Assembly (NCBI RefSeq): GCF_000003815.2
Contig: NC_049984.1
Span: 22,361,196 to 22,425,195, forward strand
DNA from: Branchiostoma floridae
Lineage: Eukaryota; Chordata; Leptocardii; Amphioxiformes; Branchiostomatidae
DNA: 64,000 nucleotides
Direction of reading: 5' to 3'
Each line of letters opens with the position of its first letter. Positions within the stretch are counted from its first letter, which is position 1. Under the pieces are notes generated by a model. The model ran no database searches and had not been told where the DNA came from. It saw nothing but the letters and a program-made list of their open reading frames with translations. Positions 10,954 to 21,206 of this stretch are shown one piece after another. Position numbers and translations under genes: made by a program.

Positions 10954-12719
10954 TTTCTCCTCCCTGCTACAGCGACAGTTTCCACCTGGATCTTTTCAGC
11001 ACTTTGTTTCTACCCAATCAAGCAAGCACTTAGGAATCTCGACAGGCGGAGCCTTTATGCAGAGGTGTCGACCCTGACTGCGACACATTTAACCGCACTT
11101 TATCTCAATTGCTACCTTGTCACTCCCAAAGGACCTTGAGGTCGAGGGACAAGGCTAGGCTAGGCAAGGTCATTTGCACATGTTGTTTCTTTGTAAATGA
11201 CGCCATAGTTTTGCATGCGTGATGGCACCATAACTTTATCACTAACAAAACAAAATCGAGACAAAAACTTACAAAAGCAACGAAAAATGAAACGGACAGT
11301 ATAGTAGTTAAACCGGCTGGCAAAACTATATAAAGACCAGATAATATAAACTATGGTCTTCAGTATGCTAAAGGCACCCGTGCAGTTAACATCAGTGGTA
11401 GCCTGACTGAGAAAGGACAAGTTACTCTTCAAATCCTGTTTGAAATCTAGAGACGACAGATAAGAAATTGAAGTAAGACTACACATCATAGAGAAATTAG
11501 CTTGTTGAAGAACATTTAGCCCAGAATATGAAGTAATGACAATACTGGGTTGCTATTCAGTGTGAGACATCAGCTGGCAGTTTTTTTGTACAGTTCTACA
11601 GAACATAGGTCTATACTGGTCTCTTACTATAAGTCAATTATTACAAGTCATGTTTCTACACACACAACTCATGAGAGCTATAAGTCGTAAGGAATACATT
11701 TTCAAGTTCGAAATGTAGATGCAAGTAGATGCTTTGATACAATTTTGACAAGGATGATTTGAAATTTGAAGAAAGTTGTTTTTCCAAAACTGCAGATAGT
11801 AACGTTATTATCTTATTATCACATGATCTTATCTAATTGAAACCTTGCATTATATAACTTTGTTAACACTTACTTTGGGTCATTCTGTATGATTTGATAA
11901 TGTTCCTATGAAAACCAGTACAGAATATTTGAATCAGTGACCAGTAATATGCAAATCTGTCTCTGACCATTGTTTCTAGCTGGTAGACAGTCTGAGATGT
12001 TTATGAGTTTATGTATTTATGGGGGTCAATCCACCATTCAAACTGCTGGACAAGTCACAGTGGGAGCACTTCCTTATTGTTCTTACCCTGGGCAAGAAAC
12101 CAGCCGGTTCAAAGGATGTTAAATAGTGATAAAATAATGAAATAAAAATAAGAATAAAACAAGAACAAAATGTAAAAATAACTCTCTAAAAAAAGGAGCA
12201 TTGTTAAAGGACGAAGTGGAAAGAATTGAAGAAAGACTGAATGCAGCTGCAGGGTGTCCAGACCACTGCAGCAGCAGGACACAGTGGACTACTACTGTTA
12301 TATATCCCTGACACAGCAATCCAATTTAGCATAATATTCTAGAGTATAATAATAAATATTTTGATAGTCTTATATGTTCTCCATAAATAGCTATTTCAAT
12401 TGTTAGATATCAAGATATCAGCAATTTCTAGTTTAACAGTTCTTATACATTGCAGCTGTTACATGATTATACCGTCGTGAGTTCTTTGGCTGCAGAATTC
12501 AAAATCGTTAGCGTTACACTTGTGGAGTTTCTTACTCATATAATAGTTTGCCATATACATTTAAGAAAGGCATGTATGTAGCCATGTATACGAAGTTCCA
12601 GGGTTCGTAGGCCAGGGTTTCTAATCTGTAACCGATATATATATATATATATATTTGTCGGCATAGGACTTGTCAGCTATCTTTTCAACTTCCGCACATG
12701 TGAAGAGTTTCTCAAGTCT
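10954..12719. other. Intergenic; probable promoter side of the coiled-coil gene
   Basis: The promoter and 5' UTR of the minus-strand gene starting at 10953 should lie in about 10954-11150. The rest is AT-rich with scattered stops. A (TA)n microsatellite is at about 12631-12654. I see no further gene. Confidence 0.4.
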
Positions 12720-12893
12720 CTAAAGATTCAATGTGTTTATATTGACGTGAAGGTCAAGCATGCAGTGGAATTTGCTTTGAGACACGTGGAATGCCCTGCC
12801 GAAGTCTAGCTGGCATTGTTGCTCACAGACTGGCCCATAGCTGGTGAGTAGAGCGTCCGTCAGGACGAAAAGGGCAGTTATGATGGTCAGGCT
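12720..12893 (-). CDS. Possible exon of a small secreted Cys-containing peptide (weak)
   Basis: A minus-strand frame begins after a possible acceptor (ATGTAG) at 12894 and reads to TAG at 12720-12722. It starts with a hydrophobic, signal-peptide-like run (SLTIITALFVLTDALL) followed by PVCEQQCQLDFGRAF and another Cys. A second open stretch directly downstream in another frame (LEKLFTCAEVEKIADKSYA) could be a further exon. No start codon is visible in frame and I recognise no family. It may be chance. Confidence 0.2.
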   Translation of the reverse strand, partial: SLTIITALFVLTDALLTSYGPVCEQQCQLDFGRAFHVSQSKFHCMLDLHVNINTLNL

Positions 12894-12990
12894 CTCTACA
12901 TTTCAAAGTATCGGTATGTTTGTCAAAGGTTTGAATAGGTCTGACCCAACAGCCTTTCTATATGTACACTTCCCAGAAATATAACATTTC

Positions 12991-14136
12991 TCACTGTTGC
13001 TTTTTATCATGATTGTACTTGACCATTTCGTGCAGGAAAACTGTGGCACTGATTGCATTTTTTGAAGGGTCTGAAGAGGCCTCTTCATACATGTTGGGGT
13101 TCTCACCAATGTGTTTAGCCATATGTTTGTCCAGGCTTTCTTTATGAGCTGCAGAGTAGTCACGCTGGTTACATTTATAAGGTTTTTCACCAGTGTGTGT
13201 TCTAAAATGCCGGGATAGGTGAGATCTGTCGGCTGTCCTGTACCCACACGTCTCACACATGTAGGGCTTCTCACCGGTGTGTTTCATCATGGAGTGTTGG
13301 TCCAAGTCAGATTTCCGTGCAGCAGAATAGTCGCACTGGTCACACTTGAAGGGTTTCTCACCAGTGTGCTTTCTCATATGTCTACTTAGAGCTGACCTGG
13401 TGGCCGTTCTATACCCACATTCTCCGCAAACTTGAGGTTTTTCGCCCGTGTGTCGCATCATAACGTGATGGTCTAAATCTACCTTTTGTGCAGCAGAGTA
13501 TTCACACTGGCTACATTTGTATGGTTTCTCTCCTGTATGTTTTCTCATGTGTACAGCTAAGTAGGACCTTACGGGTGTTCTGTATCCACACTCTTTACAC
13601 ATGTAGGGTATCTCACCGGTGTGTTTAGTCATATGCCTGTCCAGGCTATTTCTATGCGCGGCAGAATAGTCGCACTGGTCACATTTATAAGGTTTCTCAC
13701 CGGTGTGTTTTCTCATATGTCTTGTTAGCGCTGATCTGGAAGCGGTTCTGTACCCACACTCTCCACACATGTAGGGTTTCTCACCCGTGTGTTTCATCAT
13801 GACATGTTGGTCTAAACGGCATTTCTCTGCAGCAACATAGTCACATCGGTTGCACTTGTAGCCTAAATTGTACGGTTTCTCGTCTTCATGTGTCTCCATA
13901 TCGTCAGTTAGGCGAGACTCAGCGTCGACAGAATGGGAAGACCGATCAAAACTGCAGTGTTGTTCACCTGTAGGATATCCAACTTTCTCGTCAAGTCGGG
14001 CGAGTCTTGTTTCTACGCAGTCAACATTTTTGCCACCTTGTTTTTCCGTGTCTGTATTCTTGTCATAGGTGTTTGTCTCGCTCCCGGGAGGACCAGTTGG
14101 TAGCTCTTCAACAAGGGGCCAGGTTGGCTGGCCCAT
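12991..14136 (-). CDS. C2H2 zinc-finger protein, 8 intact fingers plus decayed C-terminal fingers
   Basis: Predicted start is the ATG at 14136 (MGQPTWPLVEELP...), just inside a probable acceptor (TTCTCTTAG) at about 14138; the longer upstream frame looks intronic. The product has about 381 residues. After an acidic, unstructured ~90-residue N-terminus come eight canonical C2H2 fingers joined by HTGEKP linkers. Fingers alternate strictly between a CDY/CEY-SAA or VAA type and a CGYRT type, so the array grew by duplication of a two-finger unit. Finger 9 has Arg in place of its second Cys (CNQRDY), and the following stretch is a remnant. By family, a nuclear sequence-specific DNA-binding protein; target unknown. 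No KRAB, BTB or SCAN domain is visible. A 5' non-coding exon may lie upstream. Confidence 0.85.
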   Translation of the reverse strand: MGQPTWPLVEELPTGPPGSETNTYDKNTDTEKQGGKNVDCVETRLARLDEKVGYPTGEQHCSFDRSSHSVDAESRLTDDMETHEDEKPYNLGYKCNRCDYVAAEKCRLDQHVMMKHTGEKPYMCGECGYRTASRSALTRHMRKHTGEKPYKCDQCDYSAAHRNSLDRHMTKHTGEIPYMCKECGYRTPVRSYLAVHMRKHTGEKPYKCSQCEYSAAQKVDLDHHVMMRHTGEKPQVCGECGYRTATRSALSRHMRKHTGEKPFKCDQCDYSAARKSDLDQHSMMKHTGEKPYMCETCGYRTADRSHLSRHFRTHTGEKPYKCNQRDYSAAHKESLDKHMAKHIGENPNMYEEASSDPSKNAISATVFLHEMVKYNHDKKQQ

Positions 14137-14804
14137 ATCTAAGAGAACATTCAAAACAGGGAATCTGATGATGTGTTTAGTAAAACTTAATATCTGTATT
14201 AATATTGCATTCAAAACGTTGCCTCTCCTAACAAAAATTGTATGTTAAACATCTCTCCTTTAGCTAAAGCCGAAGCTATCTATAGCAACCGCTCAAAGTG
14301 AAATCAAATTGAAAAAGGGGACTCTTAAAGAGGTGGAAATTATGTGATCATCGGTCGAATGTGGTCATCAGTAATAATAAATGTAGCTTTTATTTGGCTT
14401 CAAACAGCAAATTATTAATATCATCGTGCATAAACCACAGCTTTTATAGATTCGATTATCTGCTGGAGATCCTTTGAGAATCCAAAAAGTGATGCAAACG
14501 TACATCAGAGATTATAACCTTCTTGTACCTTCTTACTACAGGAGTTTGTGTGTTTACACCTATAAATTTTCAATACTCAGTATTTGATGGCTTTATATCT
14601 ATCTTGGTACGTGCTTCGTTTTAGGTAGGGATCCTCAAAAAAATAAGATAATAATGCCCCCCTAACGGCATGACAGGCCTCCATCCCCTTTCTGCACGTA
14701 GTGTGGTATAATCCGGACTGATCGTCCGACAGGATGACAAGGACAAGAAGAAAGAAGTGGTCCACAGACAACTGATAATTCGATTGTCACCCTCGATATT
14801 ACAG
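14137..14804. other. Upstream region of the zinc-finger gene
   Basis: Contains the probable 3' splice site for the zinc-finger coding exon and AT-rich sequence. No other gene or repeat can be supported. Confidence 0.35.
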
Positions 14805-15400
14805 AAAACATCAAATTATCACAGCAAATGTCCAATTATTACAACAAACATCAAATTATTGCATCAAATGTCCAGATATTACAGCAAACATTAAATTATC
14901 ACATCAAATACCCAGTTATTAAATGGAAACAGTAAATTATCACAGCAATTGTCCAGGTATTACAGCAAACATCAAATTATTGCAGCAAATGTCCAATTAT
15001 TACAGCAAACACCAAATTATTACAGAAAATGTCCAATTATTACAGCAACCATCAAATTATTACAGCAATTTTCAAGCTATTACAGCAAACATCAAATTAT
15101 CACAGCAAATGTCTAGTTACTACAGTATCTTTCAAATTATCAGTTATTGCAGCATACATCAAATTATCACACCAAATGGCCAGTTGTTACAAAAAACAGC
15201 GAATTATCACAGCATTGAAAACAGACACCAAATTTTTACAAGAAACATCACATTATGACAAAAAATGTCTAATCATCACAGTAAATATCTAATATTACAG
15301 CGATCGTCAAGTTATTGACAAACACCAAATCATTACAGCAATCATCAAAGCATCACTACAGAAATCAAATTATGACGGGAAACATCAAGTCGTTGCTTCC
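14805..15400. repeat. 20-bp minisatellite (alternating CAAATTATTACAGC-type monomers)
   Basis: About 28 tandem monomers of 20 bp alternate between an AACATCAAATTAT form and an AATGTCCAATTATT form, giving a 40-bp higher-order unit. Divergence rises after about 15200. Because 20 is not a multiple of 3, the ORFs crossing it shift repeat phase and are not credible proteins. Confidence 0.85.
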
Positions 15401-15669
15401 AAGCATCATATCATCAACCAAACTTTTCTGAATATCTGATGTTTCAATTTTGAACTGATTAATAAATGTAGTGTCAAACCTTTGTCTGTGATTACCCAAT
15501 GACAGAAGTTGTGACATATTTTTCTCCATTTCTAGGCTAAGCAACAGACGGCAAATTAAAGTTGAATGTTTTTTTTCTACTTGGTTTTGGACAGACAATG
15601 ACGATGTGACACTGCACTCAAGTTTGTGACTTATATTAACAGTACAGACATAACGTACAGGTAGTCTTT

Positions 15670-15860
15670 CCTTTTACCTCCCCGACCGAAGTTAGATACC
15701 CATTTTAACACCTCGGTGAAGTGAGGAAGGTCGTATAAAGTGCCTTTACGAAGGGTACAACGTTTGGGGCACGACGGGTATCAAACTCATGATCAGGACC
15801 TCTAGACTCCGAGCTGAACGCTCTACCAGTTGCGTTACACACGAAGTCATGTCCAACCAA
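15670..15860 (-). mobile_element. tRNA-derived SINE
   Basis: On the minus strand there is an A-box-like TGGTAGAGCGTTCAGC (15813-15828) and a B-box-like GAGTTTGATACCC (15776-15788) at tRNA spacing. Downstream is a conserved tail containing CACTTTATACGACC and TTCCTCACTTCACC. The tail resembles 63720-63770. I infer a polymerase III SINE rather than a functional tRNA gene. Confidence 0.65.
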
Positions 15861-16078
15861 AGTTCAATGTTTCGCACACAAACGGCTGTGTCACCAGAAG
15901 TGAGGATGAGAGAATGGTGGGCTAGGGCAGTGTGGACTCTGATTTCGAGCCGGACAGTCCGATCAAATAGATTATTTCTGTACATGCGAAGCACGAGATT
16001 CAGGACCAGAATCGGGATTTAAACGATTAACCCCATTCCTGCTGAAGTAGCCTTCTAACACAAAAGACTAGTACTAGT

Positions 16079-16441
16079 TGGCAACCTAAGCAATATCACA
16101 TTGGTAAAAGTGGAAATATTCTGAATAAGGCAGTCTGTATAATATTGACATCTAATGCACTATTTTAGCACATTTACATCATTGTTTCATAAATTGAGCC
16201 GTGAAAAACAGCGCGGGAATGAGTTGCACAAGGATTCCAGATCAAGTCCTTATTTTTGGGGGGTACAACAATAAGGAATTCGAATATCCTCGTGCGACTT
16301 GTCTCTGGGCTGTTTTTAACCGCTCAAAGTATCAAATTATAATGAAAATGTGAGAATACAGTGCAGTAGATGTCAATATCATGCAGATTGCCTTACTCAG
16401 AATATTTCCACTTTGACGCTGTGATATTGCTTAGGTTGCCT
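16079..16441. mobile_element. MITE with ~80-bp inverted repeats
   Basis: GGCAACCTAAGCAATATCAC at the left end is the inverted complement of the right end (GATATTGCTTAGGTTGCC). The arms also share GTGGAAATATTCTGA / TCAGAATATTTCCAC. Non-coding interior. Confidence 0.8.
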
Positions 16442-16850
16442 TTAAGCTCATGGACAAGTTCAACTTACTTGTTGGCACGGGTTTACTTCGTAACTTACGG
16501 ATAGACTTGATTGTTAATCTAAGGCTTGAAAGCACAGGGTAATTTGATTGACTTATTTCGCTAAATCTTTTCTTTAAAATGCTTTAATTGACATGAAAGT
16601 GCCAATAGAATTTTCATTTTGAGTGTTGACTCATTATGATTTGCATATGTTTATGCCATCGCTTTAAATCATAAAACTATGATGGAACTAAAAGCCAGTG
16701 TATGAGCAACAAGTCACATTCAAAGTAGGCACATGTGGTTTACAATTTATAAAAGAGTACTTGCAATGTTGTTGTTTTTCAAAAGGCAGTTTGGAAGTTT
16801 TGTGCAATTTCTTGGCAGAAATCATCATTTGGAAGAGTGTTTGTAAACAC

Positions 16851-17395
16851 ATTACAGAACATATTCAAATACAATTCAATCTCTACAACTGGATAAAAAC
16901 GGATATTTACTTCCGGACATTTCAAGCGACAGCCACCTATCATCTTTCATTGAATAGGACGGAGCCAATCTCAAATTTCACTGACCAATTTCTATCAATG
17001 CTGTCTCAGTCACTGACAGAAACGCNNNNNNNNNNNNNNNNNNNNNNNNNNNNNNNNNNNNNNNNNNNNNNNNNNNNNNNNNNNNNNNNNNNNNNNNNNN
17101 NNNNNNNNNNNNNNNNNNNNNNNNNTCCGGAAGTAAATATCCGTTTTTTATCCAGTTGTAGAGATTGAATTGTATTTGAATATTGCTTACCTGGATGTCT
17201 AACCTTCATAAACGTATTACAGAACATATTAACTAACGAAGCCTAAAAAATGTTTACTTTTTCATACGTTTTACTGTTCACTTAGTTCAAACGTAAGTTA
17301 CTTAAAACCTTTCATTGTATAGGGCGGTGCCCATCTCAAATTTCACTGACAAATTTCTATCAATGCTGTCTCAGTCACTGACAGAAACGCTTATG
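16851..17395. repeat. Inverted and direct duplications bracketing the assembly gap
   Basis: The ~60 bp at 16855-16918 recurs as an inverted copy at 17126-17186, just across the N run. The ~65 bp at 16960-17025, immediately before the gap, recurs as a direct copy at 17324-17391. The gap therefore lies in palindromic or duplicated sequence. Confidence 0.8.
17026..17125. other. Assembly gap (100 N)
   Basis: Exactly 100 unknown bases, a conventional placeholder length, so the true size is unknown. Confidence 0.99.
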
Positions 17396-17476
17396 CCAAC
17401 CGACTAAAACTATTTTGTTTAGCTGTCCCACCAAATGCTGACATCGAACGTTCATGTGAAGAGGTTATATGAAAAG

Positions 17477-20400
17477 TCAAGTTACGTAGTTAAGGATGCT
17501 ATCCCAGATATGCTTATAACCCTGGCGGATGTTTTTGTTCATAACGCCGTACACGATCGGGTTCAAGGCGCCGTTCAGAGCCACCAGGACAGAACCGACC
17601 ATTATAGCTTCAGATGGCACTTTGTTGTACATCAATACCATCAACACCATAGGCAAACAGCACGCCGTGAAAACAGCGAAGAGTGTCATCATCATTTTGG
17701 TGATCTGCCTTTCGGCAGCATTGCTTTGAGAACTACTTCCTTGACTGGCATGTTGTTTATCTGTTCGTTTCTGATCAGAGGCTGGGGCAACTAGGATGAA
17801 AACTTTAGTTTTGTCTGGCTTAATTTGTTTTTCTATGTTTTGGTCCTCGTCACTTGATGAAGATCTGTCGTACCCCATCCAAACACCACCGTCGTCTGCG
17901 CTTCGCGACGAATGTGCAGTTTGGACGGTTGCAGTGGAAGTCGAAGGGACCGCATCGTTAAACGTCACATGCGCGCCGCCTTGCTTTCCACTTGCGAATT
18001 GCACTGCTAAGCGGTTTGAGTGGTGCCCGGCGTTGGCCCTGACCCGGTTCTTACTCTTCCTAACATGCATCTGGATAAGAGCGTAACAGACAATGGACGC
18101 TACGTATGGGGTGATCATGACGGAGATAGCTGGGATAATCTTTGCCCATAGATATGCAGATCCCCCCGCAGCACATCGTTTAAGCTTTGGGTCAACATTT
18201 ATATCTTCAAGGACATTTACGGGCAAGTAGAGAGCGAAAGGGAGCAGCCATGTGAGCGAAAGCATAGCGATGAGGACACGCGAAGACTTCAGAAGTGTAC
18301 TGTTGGTGCAGACGTGGAAGTACCGCTGAAGTGCGATACACGACATGTGGCTAACCGATACCCCGAGCATTACGGGAGCGGTGTACGATTCAAACCAACA
18401 CAGTGCCTCTGGCGGTTCCCATTGGGGGTGCAGGTAGTGATAGACCCACAGGGCGGGGCCGCAGATGGCGAAGATGATGTCCGCACAGCTGAGGCTGACC
18501 AGAGGCACGTTGACCAGCTTCCGCAGGTTTGGGCGTGTTGAGATGGTGACGATGGTGAGGAGACAGCCGGGAATGGTCACCACGATGATCACTACAAGGG
18601 TGAAGATGTTTAAAAAGTATGCTTGAAAAAGATGACTACTAGGGTGTAGATGGTTCGACAATATATACTTACATACAAGGAACCAAGGGTTTAGATGTTT
18701 CAAAAATATGCTTAGATAGATGACTACAAGAGTGTACATGTTTCAAAATTATGCTTAGATTCATGGCACCAAGGGTTTAGATGTTTCAAAATATGATTAG
18801 ATAGATGACTACAAGAGTGTAGATGTTTCAAAATTATGCTTAGTTACATGGCACCAAGGGTTTAGATGTTTCGAAATATGCTTCAGAAAATTGGACCGTT
18901 GTTTTGATTATTGCTGGCCAATTCACAAGTTTTTATAGGCAAATTAGGTCCAGCTTCAGTTCCGGACCTGGGCCTGACTTTTCTGTACTGGTGCCCCCCC
19001 AACTAACAAAAGATTTTTAGTTTTTGTTCTTTACCATCTTATTCTTATTGCCTTTGCCTTTGTATTCACTTTGGCGTTGTATTACATGAGTTATCTGTTT
19101 TGAGATCTTTTTTTTCAATGTACGGCATAATGAGCTCAATTTAAAGCTGCTAAAAAAAACGATATACAGTATGGTCGAATAGTTGAATTTTTTCCATTGC
19201 CAAAAACTGAGGAGCGCTCGGATGTCATTCATATAATCAAATCAACATAAACTAAGTAACCTGTTGCAAAGAAATTCGATGATGACTTTTTCCGAAGACC
19301 TGAAAGCAATGTCGCGCAGAGGCTACAGTACCCATTGGCAAATGATCAGGATTTCGCATCTGTGACATAAGAAAATCATATAGAAGTGAGCATCTAAGTT
19401 ATGTATAATGCAAATCACTATCATCAGGGGATCGTGTTTAACAGTCTACAGTATCGGCGAAGGTATGAGGTTTTTGAAGTCTTCTTACTTCAATGACAAA
19501 TTGTGAAAATATTTTTGGTAAAAAATAATGGTGATCAAAGTTATCGAACGGCTGGATGGATTTTGTTTCATATTTGATGTGTTGTTATGGTGTGCAAAAA
19601 CTTAATATGTTTTCATGTTTGTTATCTAGTGCCTTTGCCAGCTACTGCAGAGGAAAAAACGATTTGACTATCTCGTGTTCTGGACAAAATACGGTCACGA
19701 TTTCTGGAGTTCAAGATATGTCTTTTGCACGTAGGTTTGAGCCCTAAGAAGATTGTTCTGGAAGTGCGGGGGCCTTGCATATTTCATTGAGGTATAAGGT
19801 CGTCGAACTCTAGTTTTTAATATTTCTGAGGTGAGGTCATGTATTAGTAATGCTCCTAGATAGAGCAGACTGCACTACTTTGCTGAACTGTGATTGGTTA
19901 AGCCACCTAGGACACCTGGTCAGGGCACTATGCACCCGGCCAATAAAATCAAGGACAAGCTCATTCGAGCCCATAACACTGAGGAAGCCACACGGCGAAA
20001 CATGTTTGTTGTGTGTCGGTTCGAATAAAGTTCCTAAACGGGGAACATTCGGCTCCAGCGTCTTTTCTGAAGATGTGGCGTAAGTGTGAACGTTTGGCTT
20101 GAGATTATCCTTCTCCACATTCTCTAGTTGTCAATATTTCTAATCTACGCATTTCAAAAAGCGAGAGTCGAATTGACCCACTCCGTGGCGAGTGAATTGA
20201 CAACATTAACACTCCAGGTGTTGAAAAAGAGAAGAGAAACGGGTTGGAACCTGTACAAGTCCTACCTACCCCTAGTCTGCAAGGAGGCGGGGGGAGGGGG
20301 AAGATGATCTACGCAAGCCTGATCTAGTTCTCGTGTTTTCTCGCGAGATTGAGACTAGGCCATTCTCCGTGAGCAAAATGGACTAAGGTATGTACCTGTG

Positions 20401-20530
20401 AGTTACCTTTAAAAACAGTCATTATTTGAAGAAAATTTGGAGCAACCAGAAGAGAAACGAAAAGACAAACAGATGAACGCTTACCTGCTGTGACGATAGC
20501 TGCAACGTACATGCTGGTACTTATAACCAT
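17477..20530 (-). CDS. Rhodopsin-like (class A) GPCR, two coding exons
   Basis: Exon 1 is 20485-20530 (ATG in TTCACCATGG context, in-frame TGA 18 nt upstream; MVISTSMYVAAIVTA). Exon 2 is 17477-18591. The phase-1 junction rebuilds a continuous TM1 (...AIVTA|VIIVVTIPG...), giving about 386 residues. The extracellular N-terminus is only about six residues. TM2 contains LSCAD, TM3 ends in QRY instead of DRY, and an ECL1 Trp plus TM3 Cys (LCWFE) are present. The third intracellular loop is long and Ser-rich (about 110 residues), TM6 has CCLP where CWxP is usual, and TM7 has NPIVY. The pattern is closest to the moody/Tre1/GPR84/melatonin-like group; ligand unknown. The open frame running upstream of 18591 to 18739 is intronic tandem repeat, not protein. 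Confidence 0.85.
18592..18885. repeat. ~85-bp tandem repeat abutting and including the GPCR exon 2 acceptor
   Basis: Units contain ATGACTACAAGAGTGTA and CACCAAGGGTTTAGATGTTT. The repeat edge merges with the splice acceptor of exon 2: minus-strand CACCCTTGTAG at the exon is echoed by CACTCTTGTAG copies ending at about 18724 and 18809, and by a diverged copy near 18638. Confidence 0.75.
18886..19005. mobile_element. Fragment of the GGTACC-type repeat (family F)
   Basis: Contains AATTGGACCGTTGTTTTGAT and CCGGACCTGGGCCTGA-like blocks shared with the fuller copies at 35412-35752 and 56824-57276. Only the right part is present. Confidence 0.5.
19800..20110 (+). mobile_element. Retroelement-like repeat carrying a hammerhead-like motif, copy 3
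   Basis: Contains CTGAGGA (19979-19985), a GCC-ACAC-GGC hairpin and GAAAC (19997-20001). Two stem I segments flank the core: ATTCGAGCC / GGTTCGAAT and CATAACA / TGTTGTG. GAAAC-AT-GTT would form a minimal 2-bp stem III with a GUU cleavage triplet. It lies in the GPCR intron on the opposite strand. The family is unassigned; hammerheads of this minimal kind are known from Penelope-like elements. Confidence 0.45.
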
Positions 20531-21206
20531 GGTGAAGACTGTTTCTCAAAGCATTCGGTGGGTCTTTCATGTTGACGATCACAGTTCCTGTATGGTTACA
20601 AAATACCGTTGATCATATGCATCGCACAAAAGGCACAATTTCCAGATTTCAAGAACCCGTTTTTGAACAGGACCTTCGTTTCTGTAACCACTACTCAAAA
20701 ACCAAATATCAGGAATGTCCATCCACAGCTACTCTAGTTATATGCTGTTGACCTCTATATAGAGAAACAATATCATGGCTCTACTCAAAACATAACCTTG
20801 CCATTCTGGCGAAGGTAACAAGATACAATGACGACTAATTCCTAGGTTACACAGAGCCGATTTTGGCTCCCGACTCTCTCACGACTATGGTGATCTATGG
20901 TTAGGAGTGATTTGGGAGCTAAGTCGGCTTGCCTGCAATTGCTGACAGGAAGCAATTTTAGAAATCAATGCAATCATTCCGATCAGCCATATTACCTGCC
21001 GCTGCGAAGGATCATCACAATAATGACAGTGGGTGGACAAAACCTACGGGACGGCCACGTGAAAGATGTATTAACAACATAAGGTAAGACCTCCTCAGCC
21101 TATACAGAACCTTATGTGTGACTCAAACCAAATTTCACCTTCGCGAGGCGGGGAACAACAGGATATAAACCGGATAGTTAGAATGTACGAGTTCTCTAGC
21201 TCTATA
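20531..21206. other. Upstream region of the GPCR gene
   Basis: Should hold the GPCR promoter and any 5' UTR. CCATTCTGGCGAAGGTAAC near 20799 belongs to the CTTCGCC-type dispersed repeat (see 30479-30860). No other gene is seen. Confidence 0.35.

Noticed and set aside
11160-11489. 109-codon minus-strand frame
   Set aside because: Low-complexity composition, no domain, no supporting splice or repeat context.
12903-13274. 123-codon frame on the minus strand
   Set aside because: It is the zinc-finger gene read in another frame.
14137-14214. 26-residue extension of the zinc-finger frame
   Set aside because: It lies upstream of a probable acceptor at about 14138 and looks like intron sequence.
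14923-15292. Frames rich in NYYS repeats
   Set aside because: 20-bp satellite read in overlapping frames.
15776-15860. tRNA gene on the minus strand
   Set aside because: A and B boxes are present but no acceptor stem closes and a SINE tail follows, so it is called a SINE.
16698-17168. 156-codon frame crossing the N gap
   Set aside because: It depends on 100 unknown bases and on inverted repeat sequence.
18592-18739. N-terminal extension of the GPCR open frame
   Set aside because: It is intronic tandem repeat. The acceptor at 18591 and the phase-matched exon at 20485-20530 give a better TM1.
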